Shown here piece by piece: positions 5,991 through 13,410 of a stretch of DNA of 14,474 bases. The notes under the pieces are model-generated. The model was not told the DNA's origin and ran no database searches. It was given only the letters and a program-made list of their open reading frames with translations. The position numbers were made by a program, and so were the translations under genes. Each line of letters opens with the position of its first letter. The stretch's first letter is position 1. The stretch covers positions 6,705-21,178 of the forward strand of contig JABAAA010000005.1 of assembly GCA_014239005.1 (NCBI GenBank). Direction: 5' to 3'. This DNA is from Alphaproteobacteria bacterium (lineage in GTDB: Bacteria; Pseudomonadota; Alphaproteobacteria; JABAAW01).

Positions 5991-7790
5991 ATGTCCGCCT
6001 CTCCCCCCTCCCCCACCGCCTGGCAACACCCTGGTTTTTCGCGCCGCAAAACCCGCACCACCCCGAAAGGCAGACAGACAACGCCCGAAGCCCTCCAAGA
6101 GCTGAAACACCTGCTCGGCAGCGACAAGCTCGAACGAACCCTGCTCATCGAATACCTCCACACCCTCCAAGACGACCGAGGCTTCCTGCCCGCATCCCTC
6201 CTCGCCGCTCTCGCCGAACGCCTTGGCTGCGCGCTCGTCGAAGTCTTCGAAGTCGCCTCCTTCTACGCTCACTTCAACATCGTCAAAGACGAAGTCGAAC
6301 CCGCCCCATCGCACACCGCCCCCAAAGTGCTGACCCTCAGAGTTTGCGACAGCATCTCGTGCGCCATCGCAGGAGCAGAACAGCTTTTAGCATCCCTCGA
6401 ACAAGAAAAGAAAAACCCCTCCTTCCAGGTGCGCATCCTGCGCGCGCCCTGCATGGGGCGATGCGACAAAGCTCCCGTCGCCATGCTCGGCAAGAAAGCC
6501 CTCGAGTCCGCCAGCGTTGAATCGCTAAAAGCTCTGCTCGCCGACAACCCTCCCGACACCACCGCCGAACTGCCCTCTGCACCGCTCGGCAACTTCGCGC
6601 TCGCACGCAAAGAAGGACGATACGCAACCCTGCTCCGCTGCCTGCAAGGCGAATGGAGCAGAGAACAAGTTCTGGAAACCGTCGCTCAAGCAGGCTTGTG
6701 CGGGCTGGGCGGCGCGGGCTTTCCCGCTGCACGAAAATGGCAGACCGTCTTGGCTTGCGCGAAACCCCGTCTCATGGCGGTCAACGCCGACGAGGGCGAG
6801 CCCGGCACCTTCAAAGACCACCTCTACCTTTCCCAAGATCTGCATCGGATCCTCGAAGGCATGCTGATCGCAGCATGGCTTGTGGAGGCGGAGAAAATAT
6901 GGTTCTACTTGCGCGACGAGTATCCCGACATCTACGCGCTGTTACAACGCGAGCTGCCTCTGCTGCGAGCTGCGGGCTTTTCCTTTGCGCCTGATATTTT
7001 TTTGCGTCGCGGCGCGGGCGCGTACATCTGCGGCGAAGAATCTGCGATGCTCGAATCGATCGAGGGCAAACGAGGACTGCCGCGCCACAAGCCTCCGTTT
7101 CCTGCGCAAGTCGGTTTGTTCGGCAGACCGACGCTCATCCACAATGTCGAGACGCTCTACTGGATCCCGCAGATTCTCGACAAAGGAGCGGAATGGTACG
7201 CCACTCAAGGCGCGGACAGCCTTGATGGCAAAGAAAAAAACAAGGAAAAAAACAATCACAAAAACAATCACAAGGGATGGCGGAGCTATTCGGTCTCGGG
7301 TCGAGTGAAGCATCCTGGCGTCAAGCTTGCGCCGGCCGGCATCACCTTGCGAGAACTGTTGGAGAAACATTGCGGCGGTATGGCAGAGGGACATCGTCTT
7401 TTGGGCTATCTGCCTGGTGGCGCTTCGGGCGGCATGTTGAACGCCGAGCAGATCGATCTGCCGTTGGATTTCGGAACGCTTGTCGCGGAGGGATGTTTTG
7501 TTGGCTCGTATGCGGTGGTGGTGTTTTCGGATCACGACGATCCTGCGGCGCTGGTGCGTAATCTCATGCGTTTTTTCGAGGAGGAGTCGTGCGGACAATG
7601 CACGCCTTGTCGCGTGGGAACGGAAAAGGCGGTGGGGCTGTTGGCATCGAAGGAGTGGGATCGCGATCTGTTGGAGGAGTTGTGTTCTGCGATGGCGGAC
7701 GCTTCGATCTGCGGCTTGGGACAGGCAGCGGGCAATCCTGTCCGTTGTCTGCTAAAGAATTTTTCGGCGCATGTGCCGCAAAAACATTGA
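5991..7790 (+). CDS. NuoE-NuoF fusion: NADH/formate dehydrogenase diaphorase subunit
   Basis: A flavin and iron-sulfur subunit that exchanges electrons between NAD(H) and an Fe-S chain. Residues about 45-185 are a complete NuoE-like domain: helical part ending in VFEVASFYAHF, then a thioredoxin-like fold with 2Fe-2S ligands C119, C124, C154 and C158. Residues about 205-590 are NuoF-like: GLGGAGFP (238-245), NADEGEPGTFKD (265-276), GAGAYICGEESAMLESIEGK (341-360), IHNVETL, and 4Fe-4S ligands in SCGQCTPC (C534, C537, C540) with C574. The fused form and the ICGLGQA end resemble the beta subunit of tungsten FDH1 of Methylorubrum extorquens, a natural NuoE-NuoF fusion, more than standard complex I. 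The catalytic alpha subunit is not in this window. A Lys/Asn/His-rich insertion at 413-428 is encoded by a tandem repeat. Codon style changes along the gene. Confidence 0.93.
   Translation: MSASPPSPTAWQHPGFSRRKTRTTPKGRQTTPEALQELKHLLGSDKLERTLLIEYLHTLQDDRGFLPASLLAALAERLGCALVEVFEVASFYAHFNIVKDEVEPAPSHTAPKVLTLRVCDSISCAIAGAEQLLASLEQEKKNPSFQVRILRAPCMGRCDKAPVAMLGKKALESASVESLKALLADNPPDTTAELPSAPLGNFALARKEGRYATLLRCLQGEWSREQVLETVAQAGLCGLGGAGFPAARKWQTVLACAKPRLMAVNADEGEPGTFKDHLYLSQDLHRILEGMLIAAWLVEAEKIWFYLRDEYPDIYALLQRELPLLRAAGFSFAPDIFLRRGAGAYICGEESAMLESIEGKRGLPRHKPPFPAQVGLFGRPTLIHNVETLYWIPQILDKGAEWYATQGADSLDGKEKNKEKNNHKNNHKGWRSYSVSGRVKHPGVKLAPAGITLRELLEKHCGGMAEGHRLLGYLPGGASGGMLNAEQIDLPLDFGTLVAEGCFVGSYAVVVFSDHDDPAALVRNLMRFFEEESCGQCTPCRVGTEKAVGLLASKEWDRDLLEELCSAMADASICGLGQAAGNPVRCLLKNFSAHVPQKH
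7230..7274. repeat. 12-bp periodic repeat inside the NuoF domain
   Basis: Successive 12-base units aaagaaaaaaac (7230-7241), aaggaaaaaaac (7242-7253), aatcacaaaaac (7254-7265) and a partial aatcacaag to 7274. It encodes KEKNKEKNNHKNNHK, a very basic low-complexity loop between two conserved parts of the NuoF domain. The period keeps the reading frame. Confidence 0.93.
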
Positions 7791-7799
7791 GCCGAGACG

Positions 7800-9383
7800 A
7801 TGGCGGAAAGTTTGACAATCAAGCAGGCGAGCGTTTGGGCAAGTGAGCGTTTGGGAAGGGTTGTCACGCCTTCCAACATCTCGTATCTCATCAATTACGG
7901 ACGCCTTAAAAAAATCGAGAAGGAGAACAAAATTTTTGTTGCTTTGCACGAGCTGGAGTCTTACTACGCTCGCTTGCAGAGGGAACGTGAGCAGCGGTGG
8001 GAGAACGGACGACATGACGGCGAGGTTTGCTGGAAATTGTCTTTTCAAGAGTATAAAGAAGCCGAGACGACAAAGCATGTCCATCGTCTTCATCCGTATA
8101 AGGGAAAGTTCATTCCCCAGCTGGTCGAGTATTTTTTGGACGAGCACACGGACGAATTTAAAACGAAGAGTGTTTTCAAAGCAGGTGATATTGTCTTAGA
8201 TCCTTTTTGCGGTAGCGGCACAACTTTGGTTCAAGCCAGCGAGTTGGGACTTCATGCGGTTGGCATCGACATATCGTTTTTCAACAGCATGATCAGCAAT
8301 CTTAAAGTTATGGAATTTGATTCGAACGACCTTTTGCAGCATATAGCCTTGATGACAAAAAAGCTGGAAGAAAACAAAGCAAGCCAACATGTCCGTGTTT
8401 TCGATCGAGAGATTTCAGAAGAGTTGTCAACATTTAACGACACATTTTTTTTAAAAAATTCTATCAAACAAAAAATCCATGCAGGAGACATGGAGGACAG
8501 CTCTTACGGCATCGCGTGTGAAAAAAAAATTTTGCCAAAGTACAGAAATCTCTGTGCGCATCACAAGATAAAAATTAACAATGCTTCTGACAAGCGTTTT
8601 CTCGACAAATGGTTTCTCTATCCTGTGAAACAGGAAATTTTATTGATAAAAAAGTATATCGATACTATAGAAGAAAGCTCTACAAGGCGTTTGTTGCAAC
8701 TCGTTCTCAGTCGCACGATGCGCTCTTGTCGGGCGACGAGGCATGCGGATTTGGCAACATTAAGGGACGCTGTTTCTGCGCCCTATTATTGTCGCAAACA
8801 TGGAAAAATCTGCAAGCCTCTGTTTTCTGCGTTAGGTTGGTGGAGGCGTTACACTCACGACACTCTTAGGCGGTTGCAAGTTTATGCGTCGCTTCGCAAA
8901 CCTTCTTTTCAGTGTTGTTTGATTGGCGATGCAAGGGTGTTAAACATCGAAACGGCTCTTGCCAACGCTCATAGCGAGTTGCATAAGGAATTTTTGTGCA
9001 AGAAATTTCGCGGCATTTTTTCCTCCCCTCCCTATGTAGGGTTGATTGACTATCACGAGCAGCATGCTTACGCTTACGATCTTTTTGACTTTCCTCGACA
9101 AGACGAGCAAGAGATAGGCGCGTTGTGTCGAGGGCAGGGGTGGCAAGCGCGCAAAGATTATACACAAGCGATTGCGCGTGTTTTGCTTCAAGCACAAAAT
9201 TTTATGAGGAACGATTGCGATATTTTCCTTGTTGCCAACGACAAGTACAAATTGTATCCTGTCATTGCGGAAAAAGCGGGCTTGAAGATTCACAAGACCT
9301 ACCATCGTCCTGTTTTGAATCGTTCCGAAGGAGACAAAGGAGCTTATTCCGAAACCATCTTTCACATGAGGAGGGCTTTGTAG
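7800..9383 (+). CDS. Type II DNA methyltransferase (probable N4-cytosine), partner of the adjacent endonuclease
   Basis: Transfers methyl groups from S-adenosylmethionine to DNA to protect host sites. The 527 residues begin with a helix-turn-helix-like segment (about 5-60, VTPSNISYLINYGR), then HVHRLHPYKGKF (93-104), the AdoMet motif I DPFCGSGTT (134-142) with GIDIS following, and the catalytic motif IV SSPPY (408-412). RSCRATRHADLATL (308-321) and a Cys pair C331/C338 lie between. SPPY rather than DPPY favours N4-cytosine methylation; the order (motif I before IV, about 270 residues apart) is alpha-like. The arrangement resembles methyltransferases paired with TdeIII/MjaII enzymes as I recall them. 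It starts 9 bases after the previous gene with no clear Shine-Dalgarno. From about 8280 it is much more A/T-rich than its neighbours, consistent with horizontal transfer. Confidence 0.9.
   Translation: MAESLTIKQASVWASERLGRVVTPSNISYLINYGRLKKIEKENKIFVALHELESYYARLQREREQRWENGRHDGEVCWKLSFQEYKEAETTKHVHRLHPYKGKFIPQLVEYFLDEHTDEFKTKSVFKAGDIVLDPFCGSGTTLVQASELGLHAVGIDISFFNSMISNLKVMEFDSNDLLQHIALMTKKLEENKASQHVRVFDREISEELSTFNDTFFLKNSIKQKIHAGDMEDSSYGIACEKKILPKYRNLCAHHKIKINNASDKRFLDKWFLYPVKQEILLIKKYIDTIEESSTRRLLQLVLSRTMRSCRATRHADLATLRDAVSAPYYCRKHGKICKPLFSALGWWRRYTHDTLRRLQVYASLRKPSFQCCLIGDARVLNIETALANAHSELHKEFLCKKFRGIFSSPPYVGLIDYHEQHAYAYDLFDFPRQDEQEIGALCRGQGWQARKDYTQAIARVLLQAQNFMRNDCDIFLVANDKYKLYPVIAEKAGLKIHKTYHRPVLNRSEGDKGAYSETIFHMRRAL
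9368..9374 (+). promoter_or_regulatory. Shine-Dalgarno site fixing a GTG start for the endonuclease
   Basis: GAGGAGG lies 8 bases before GTG at 9383 and inside the methyltransferase coding end. The GTG shares its first base with the methyltransferase stop (TAGTG), which rules in the 258-residue reading over the longer in-frame reading that runs back through the methyltransferase gene. Confidence 0.75.
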
Positions 9384-10159
9384 TGTCTTTGTCTGTCGAG
9401 CAAAAGAACAACATAGAGTATGCGATCACGAAAGCGGTTCGTGACAAGTTAGGAAATTATTCTCCGGAAACTGATGAAATGCCATTTCACTATCGATTGA
9501 TTGGCAAAGACAGAATATATCTCTATCGGTTTATTCATTCTTTGTCGACCACCTTTGGAACTTCGGTTTTTGAACCTATTGCTAAAATCATTGCCGAGAA
9601 GAACTATATCGTTACTTTAAAAAAAGACTTGGGCTCTGCAATGTCTGAAGATTCTGAAAAAGAAATCAATAAAATTATAAATAGCATTACGACAGCGACA
9701 TTCATGCCCAATCACGAACGAGAATTTCATCGTATTAAAAATGTTTGTCAAAATGGTCATAAAATTAAAGTTAAAAATCGAAAAGCCGATGTATACTTGA
9801 TAGCTAGCGATAAAAAGCACTTTGCTATAGATATTAAAACCGCAAAACCAAACATAGACGGATTTGAAAAATACAAACGTAATTTGTTACAATGGATTGC
9901 AAGCACCTTGTACAAAGACCCTACAATCGATCTTTGTCCTGTGATTGCTATTCCCTATAATCCTTATGCTCCCGCTCCTTACAAACGCTGGACTTTGCAA
10001 GGTCTTTTCGATTTAGAAAAACAGCTGTTGGTTGGAGAAGAATTTTGGAATTTTTTGGCAGGAGGCGATGATGTCTACGAAGAATTGCTCGATTGTTTCG
10101 AAAGAGCAGGAAAGGCTCTAAAAGGAGATCTGGACGGACGCTTTTCTCGCTTCGCTTAG
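9383..10159 (+). CDS. Probable type II restriction endonuclease, TdeIII/MjaII-like
   Basis: A 258-residue protein directly coupled to the methyltransferase (1-base overlap). Its centre carries a PD-(D/E)xK-type active site: RKADVYLI (133-140, with D136) followed by FAIDIKTAKPN (147-157, with D150 and K152). These give the D...DxK pattern of metal-dependent nucleases, and the phrase DIKTAKPN is one I associate with the TdeIII/MjaII family. No other domain is visible. GTG is taken as start because of the strong Shine-Dalgarno just upstream. The gene is strongly A/T-rich, unlike the flanking housekeeping genes, which fits acquisition with its methyltransferase as one unit. The family assignment comes from memory of motifs; nuclease function follows from the active-site pattern and the methyltransferase partner. 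Confidence 0.78.
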   Translation: MSLSVEQKNNIEYAITKAVRDKLGNYSPETDEMPFHYRLIGKDRIYLYRFIHSLSTTFGTSVFEPIAKIIAEKNYIVTLKKDLGSAMSEDSEKEINKIINSITTATFMPNHEREFHRIKNVCQNGHKIKVKNRKADVYLIASDKKHFAIDIKTAKPNIDGFEKYKRNLLQWIASTLYKDPTIDLCPVIAIPYNPYAPAPYKRWTLQGLFDLEKQLLVGEEFWNFLAGGDDVYEELLDCFERAGKALKGDLDGRFSRFA

Positions 10160-10219
10160 AAAATCTTTGCAACCCCTTGCGTTGTCTTGTGCGTTAAGCG
10201 ATCATCCCCCTTCTCACTC

Positions 10220-10225
10220 AAGGAG
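10220..10225 (+). promoter_or_regulatory. Shine-Dalgarno site of the AmpG-like gene
   Basis: AAGGAG ends 5 bases before the first and 8 bases before the second codon of an ATGATG pair (10231, 10234). Either could be the true start; the second has the more usual spacing. Confidence 0.7.
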
Positions 10226-10230
10226 ATTCT

Positions 10231-11610
10231 ATGATGCCCTCGTTTGTACAAAAAAACCTGCGCTCGTTTGCACCCGCCTTCGCCGTCTACTTTGAACGTC
10301 GAGTCCTCTCGATGCTCTTCTTCGGATTCTCAAGCGGGTTGCCTCTGTTGCTCGTCTTCTCAACCCTCTCGGCATGGCTTGCCGAAAGCGGGGTGAGCAA
10401 AACCGCCATCGGATTCGCAAGCCTCATCGGCACCGCCTACTCCCTGAAGTTCCTATGGTCGCCCCTCGTCGACAGACTCCCCCTCCCCTACCTCAGCAAA
10501 AAACTCGGACAACGACGTGCATGGCTGCTCCTCTCGCAAATCGCCATCATCGCGAGTCTCTTCGCCCTCTCGCAAGCCGACCCCGCTCTCTCGCTACGGA
10601 ATGTCGTCATGATCGCTGCCGTCGTCGCCTTCTCGTCCGCAACCCAAGATATCGCCGTCGACGCCTACCGAGCAGAAATCTTGGAAACAACACGGCTCGG
10701 CGCGGGAGCCGCCAACATCGTGCTCGGATACCGAATCGGCATGCTCTCCGCGTCGACAGGAATTCTCGTCCTCGCCGACCTCGTCGATTGGAACTTCGCC
10801 TACGCCGCCATGGCACTGCTCGGGTTCGTCGGCGTGGTCACCACCCTCGTCAATCCCGAACCCCAAGCCCCTTCCCGAAAAGCCCTGGCAGGAGACTTTT
10901 GGGAAAGAATGAGAGGGTGGCTCTTTGAAGCCGTCGTCTCCCCCTTCGTCGAATTCTTCAAGCGATGCAACATCCTGCCCGCTATTCTCATCCTGCTGTT
11001 CGTCGTGCTCTACAAGTACAGCGACGCGCTGCTGGGCATTATGGCGAAGCCCTTCTACTTGGAAATCGGATTCACCAAGACGCAAATCGGCATCGTATCA
11101 GGAGGATGGGGACTGGCATTCACGCTGCTCGGAACTGTGCTGGGCGGAGTGATCGTGAGACAATGTTCGATCGCCAACAGCCTCTTCGTCGGCGCCGCCT
11201 TGCAAGCACTCTCGAACATCGCCTTCATCGCGCTCGCTCAGACGGGAGCCAACCAAAACATGTTCATCGCCGTCATCGCCATCGACAACATTTCGGGAGG
11301 CATCGGAACGACGGCGTTCGTCGCCTTCCTCGCCTTTCTATGCAACCGCGGTTACTCGGCAACTCAGTACGCGTTGTTTTCATCGCTGTTCGGATTCGGC
11401 AGAACCCTGTTCGCCGCCGGCGGCGGATGGCTCGCCGATCAAGTCGATTGGACAACCTTCTTCTTGCTCACGGTGCTGGCAGGATTGCCGGGAATCCTGT
11501 TGTTGTTCGTGCTGGTCTCTCGCGACATGTTTCCCAAAGAACAGAAAACGCTGAAAGTCGCGGGAGCAAGGAGCGAGGAGGAAGGAGCAGGAAGGAAGAA
11601 GAGTAGGTAG
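10231..11610 (+). CDS. AmpG-like MFS permease (muropeptide transporter family)
   Basis: A 459-residue inner-membrane protein with about 12 hydrophobic segments. AmpG carries GlcNAc-anhydroMurNAc muropeptides into the cytoplasm for peptidoglycan recycling and beta-lactamase induction. Family features seen here are FGFSSGLPLLLVFSTLSAWL (31-50), the loop-2/3 region YSLKFLWSPLVDRLPLPYL with a following GQRRAWLL, and SSATQDIAVDAYRAEIL with its acidic residues in the fourth or fifth helix, all typical of AmpG homologues. The tail from about 440 is charged (EEEGAGRKKSR) and cytoplasmic. Alphaproteobacteria often have several AmpG paralogues, so the exact substrate is not settled; no ampC or ampR is nearby. 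It follows the endonuclease by 71 bases, has its own good Shine-Dalgarno, and its codons are C-ending like the 5' half of the NuoE-NuoF gene and unlike the R-M genes. Confidence 0.85.
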   Translation: MMPSFVQKNLRSFAPAFAVYFERRVLSMLFFGFSSGLPLLLVFSTLSAWLAESGVSKTAIGFASLIGTAYSLKFLWSPLVDRLPLPYLSKKLGQRRAWLLLSQIAIIASLFALSQADPALSLRNVVMIAAVVAFSSATQDIAVDAYRAEILETTRLGAGAANIVLGYRIGMLSASTGILVLADLVDWNFAYAAMALLGFVGVVTTLVNPEPQAPSRKALAGDFWERMRGWLFEAVVSPFVEFFKRCNILPAILILLFVVLYKYSDALLGIMAKPFYLEIGFTKTQIGIVSGGWGLAFTLLGTVLGGVIVRQCSIANSLFVGAALQALSNIAFIALAQTGANQNMFIAVIAIDNISGGIGTTAFVAFLAFLCNRGYSATQYALFSSLFGFGRTLFAAGGGWLADQVDWTTFFLLTVLAGLPGILLLFVLVSRDMFPKEQKTLKVAGARSEEEGAGRKKSR

Positions 11611-11625
11611 CGTGAAGAAATCACG
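11611..11625. terminator. Possible bidirectional terminator hairpin between convergent genes
   Basis: CGTGA-AGAAA-TCACG gives a 5-bp stem and 5-base loop that fills nearly all of the 18-base gap between the stop of the AmpG-like gene (11608-11610) and the stop of the lipoprotein gene (11629-11631). No T-run follows on either strand, so intrinsic termination would be weak. Confidence 0.3.
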
Positions 11626-11628
11626 GCT

Positions 11629-13410
11629 CTACCGAGGAGACGGAGCGTCTTCGAGCCACGAGGGTTTTTGCAAACGTGGCAGGGTTGTTTGCGGCGGGGC
11701 TGCGGGCTGCAAACGTCGATAGACGCTGGAGCCTTGCTCGAAGAGTTGGCGCGAAGGCGCTGCTTGCGGCGCGGGACCGAGCATCGAGGGCTGCGGGCTG
11801 TAGAGCGGAGATGCGGCTCCTTTGCGGACGCGCGCGTTCTCTGCAATGGCGAGACGTGCTGCGATCGTGCGTTCGAGCGCTTGACGACGATGGGGAGGCA
11901 ATCCGAAGATGAGCTTGGTGTCGAATCCTTCCAGCGGGGTTGCCAGCAAGCCCGGCGTTTGGCGCAGACGCGCTTCGATGCGATCGGCGTGGCGCGAGAG
12001 ATGTTGGAGCGTCTTGATCTTGGGCGCTCGCGGCGCTTGCAAGTAGCCGTTGGCAAAGGCGAGACGGAGGCTCCAGAGCAGGCTTTCGGCGTAGAACTCG
12101 CTCGCTCGAACCGCGCTCAGCAGGTGGCGGCTGTAGGTTTGCAAAAAGACGAGCCCGCGCGGATCGTCGGCGCGCGAGGGTTTGCTTTGCAAGAGAGCGC
12201 GTTCTTGATGTTGAAATTGCCACAAAGCGTCGGCGAAGTTGTCGAGGGCGCGGTCGTAAGCTAACAGGGCGAGTCGAGCGCTCAGCATGCGGGTGACCGC
12301 CAACAGCAGGCGACGGCTTTGGCGATAGCTCTGCGCGTCGAGGGAATGGCGGCGATAGCGCAAGTCGATCAGTCCCCATGCGCTGGCGTAGCTGACTTTC
12401 AACAGAAGGCGTTCGTCGGCGAGGTTGTGGAAGGCGCGCACTTCGCGCGGCGGCACGGCGAAGAGTCCCAGGGAGGGCATGGTTTGAAGCGCGTCGCCAA
12501 GCGAGGCGATGGGGGGCAGCACGCGGTCGCTGCGTTTGGCGCCCAGGCGAATGCGAGGAACGGAGGCGGCGATGACGCGATCGGTGAGCGCGGGCGTGTA
12601 GGTGATCGACAGCAGTTCGGGGGGGGGGAGGAGCGAGCTTTGTTGGATGCTGCGATAGACCTTCGAGCGTTGGAGCGACGCTCCTGCGCCGCGAGCGAAG
12701 GCTTGCGTGCGCGCCGAGATTCTGCTGCCGCTTTGGAAGAGTTGGCGGTCGAGCAGGATCAAGTTGCGGCGATCTTGTTCGTTCAAGCCTTGTTGTCGGA
12801 GCGTGTTGCTCAGGCTGCGTCTTGTCGTTTCGATGGCGGGCGAGAAACGTTGCGTGTTCAGCTGTGCCCAAAAGCCCGCGACGGCTTCCAGCAGCAGCTG
12901 TTCGGCGGCGACCTTGGCGGCGGCGGCTTTGTTCTCGTTGATGCGCGAGTAGGCTTGAGCCAAGTCGAGCGCGAGCCACGCGTTTTCGCGTCGGTGTTGT
13001 TCTGCGTTGCTTTGCTGGGAGTTTGCGCCGCTGACGGCGGCCCCGCTGATGTTGCTCCATCGCTGCGCTTCTTGCGCCAAGATTTCGTAGGGCATTTTTC
13101 CGAGCGCGCCTTTGTGGAGGGTTTTGACGAGCGTTTTTGCTCGCCTTCGTTTTCCTGTTGCGAGGATGGCTGCTGCCGAATCGTAGAGCGTTCGCGGTCG
13201 AGCGATGCCCAGTCGATTGCCTTGTTCGACGGGCTTTGCGGAGGGTTCGGAGTGGACGAGGCTTGCGTTGAGTCGCCGCGCCTCTTCTCCGAGCAAGAGG
13301 CGGTTTCCGTCCCTGCACCCCGTCAGGCTTGCGGCAAGCGCGAGCAGCAACGCGATTGCGCAGAGGATGCGAAGGGGGAGGGTGACGATTCTCGTTGCTT
13401 GTCTTGCCAT
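11629..13410 (-). CDS. Outer membrane lipoprotein, TolC/OEP-family-like
   Basis: A 593-residue lipoprotein. A hydrophobic signal (about 10-29) ends in the lipobox LTGC with C32 as the lipidated residue. The mature part is long, helix-rich and Arg/Ala/Leu-rich with two similarly built halves. ENAWLALDLAQAYSR (142-156) with a following EQLLLEAVAGFW, and ASAWGLIDLRYRR (342-354) with a following long helix, recall the 'AW..LDFG..Y' and 'VSWNL' parts of TolC-like outer membrane efflux proteins, whose protomers consist of two repeats. No RND, ABC or membrane-fusion partner is nearby, so the role (export channel or structural lipoprotein) is open. Pro 262-264 are encoded by a 10-base poly-C tract; an indel there would truncate the protein. 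The start is ATG 13410 with a poor Shine-Dalgarno. An outer membrane location is inferred: +2 after C32 is Arg, not Asp. Confidence 0.62.
   Translation of the reverse strand: MARQATRIVTLPLRILCAIALLLALAASLTGCRDGNRLLLGEEARRLNASLVHSEPSAKPVEQGNRLGIARPRTLYDSAAAILATGKRRRAKTLVKTLHKGALGKMPYEILAQEAQRWSNISGAAVSGANSQQSNAEQHRRENAWLALDLAQAYSRINENKAAAAKVAAEQLLLEAVAGFWAQLNTQRFSPAIETTRRSLSNTLRQQGLNEQDRRNLILLDRQLFQSGSRISARTQAFARGAGASLQRSKVYRSIQQSSLLPPPELLSITYTPALTDRVIAASVPRIRLGAKRSDRVLPPIASLGDALQTMPSLGLFAVPPREVRAFHNLADERLLLKVSYASAWGLIDLRYRRHSLDAQSYRQSRRLLLAVTRMLSARLALLAYDRALDNFADALWQFQHQERALLQSKPSRADDPRGLVFLQTYSRHLLSAVRASEFYAESLLWSLRLAFANGYLQAPRAPKIKTLQHLSRHADRIEARLRQTPGLLATPLEGFDTKLIFGLPPHRRQALERTIAARLAIAENARVRKGAASPLYSPQPSMLGPAPQAAPSRQLFEQGSSVYRRLQPAAPPQTTLPRLQKPSWLEDAPSPR
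12619..12628. repeat. 10-base poly-G/C tract inside the lipoprotein gene
   Basis: Ten G on the plus strand (ten C in the sense strand), coding for three consecutive prolines at residues 262-264 of 593. A length change of one or two bases would shift the frame in the middle of the protein. Confidence 0.95.

Noticed and set aside
9125..9382. A longer endonuclease reading starting inside the methyltransferase.
   Set aside because: The upstream part is a frame shadow of the conserved methyltransferase C-terminus; GTG 9383 has a strong Shine-Dalgarno at proper spacing.
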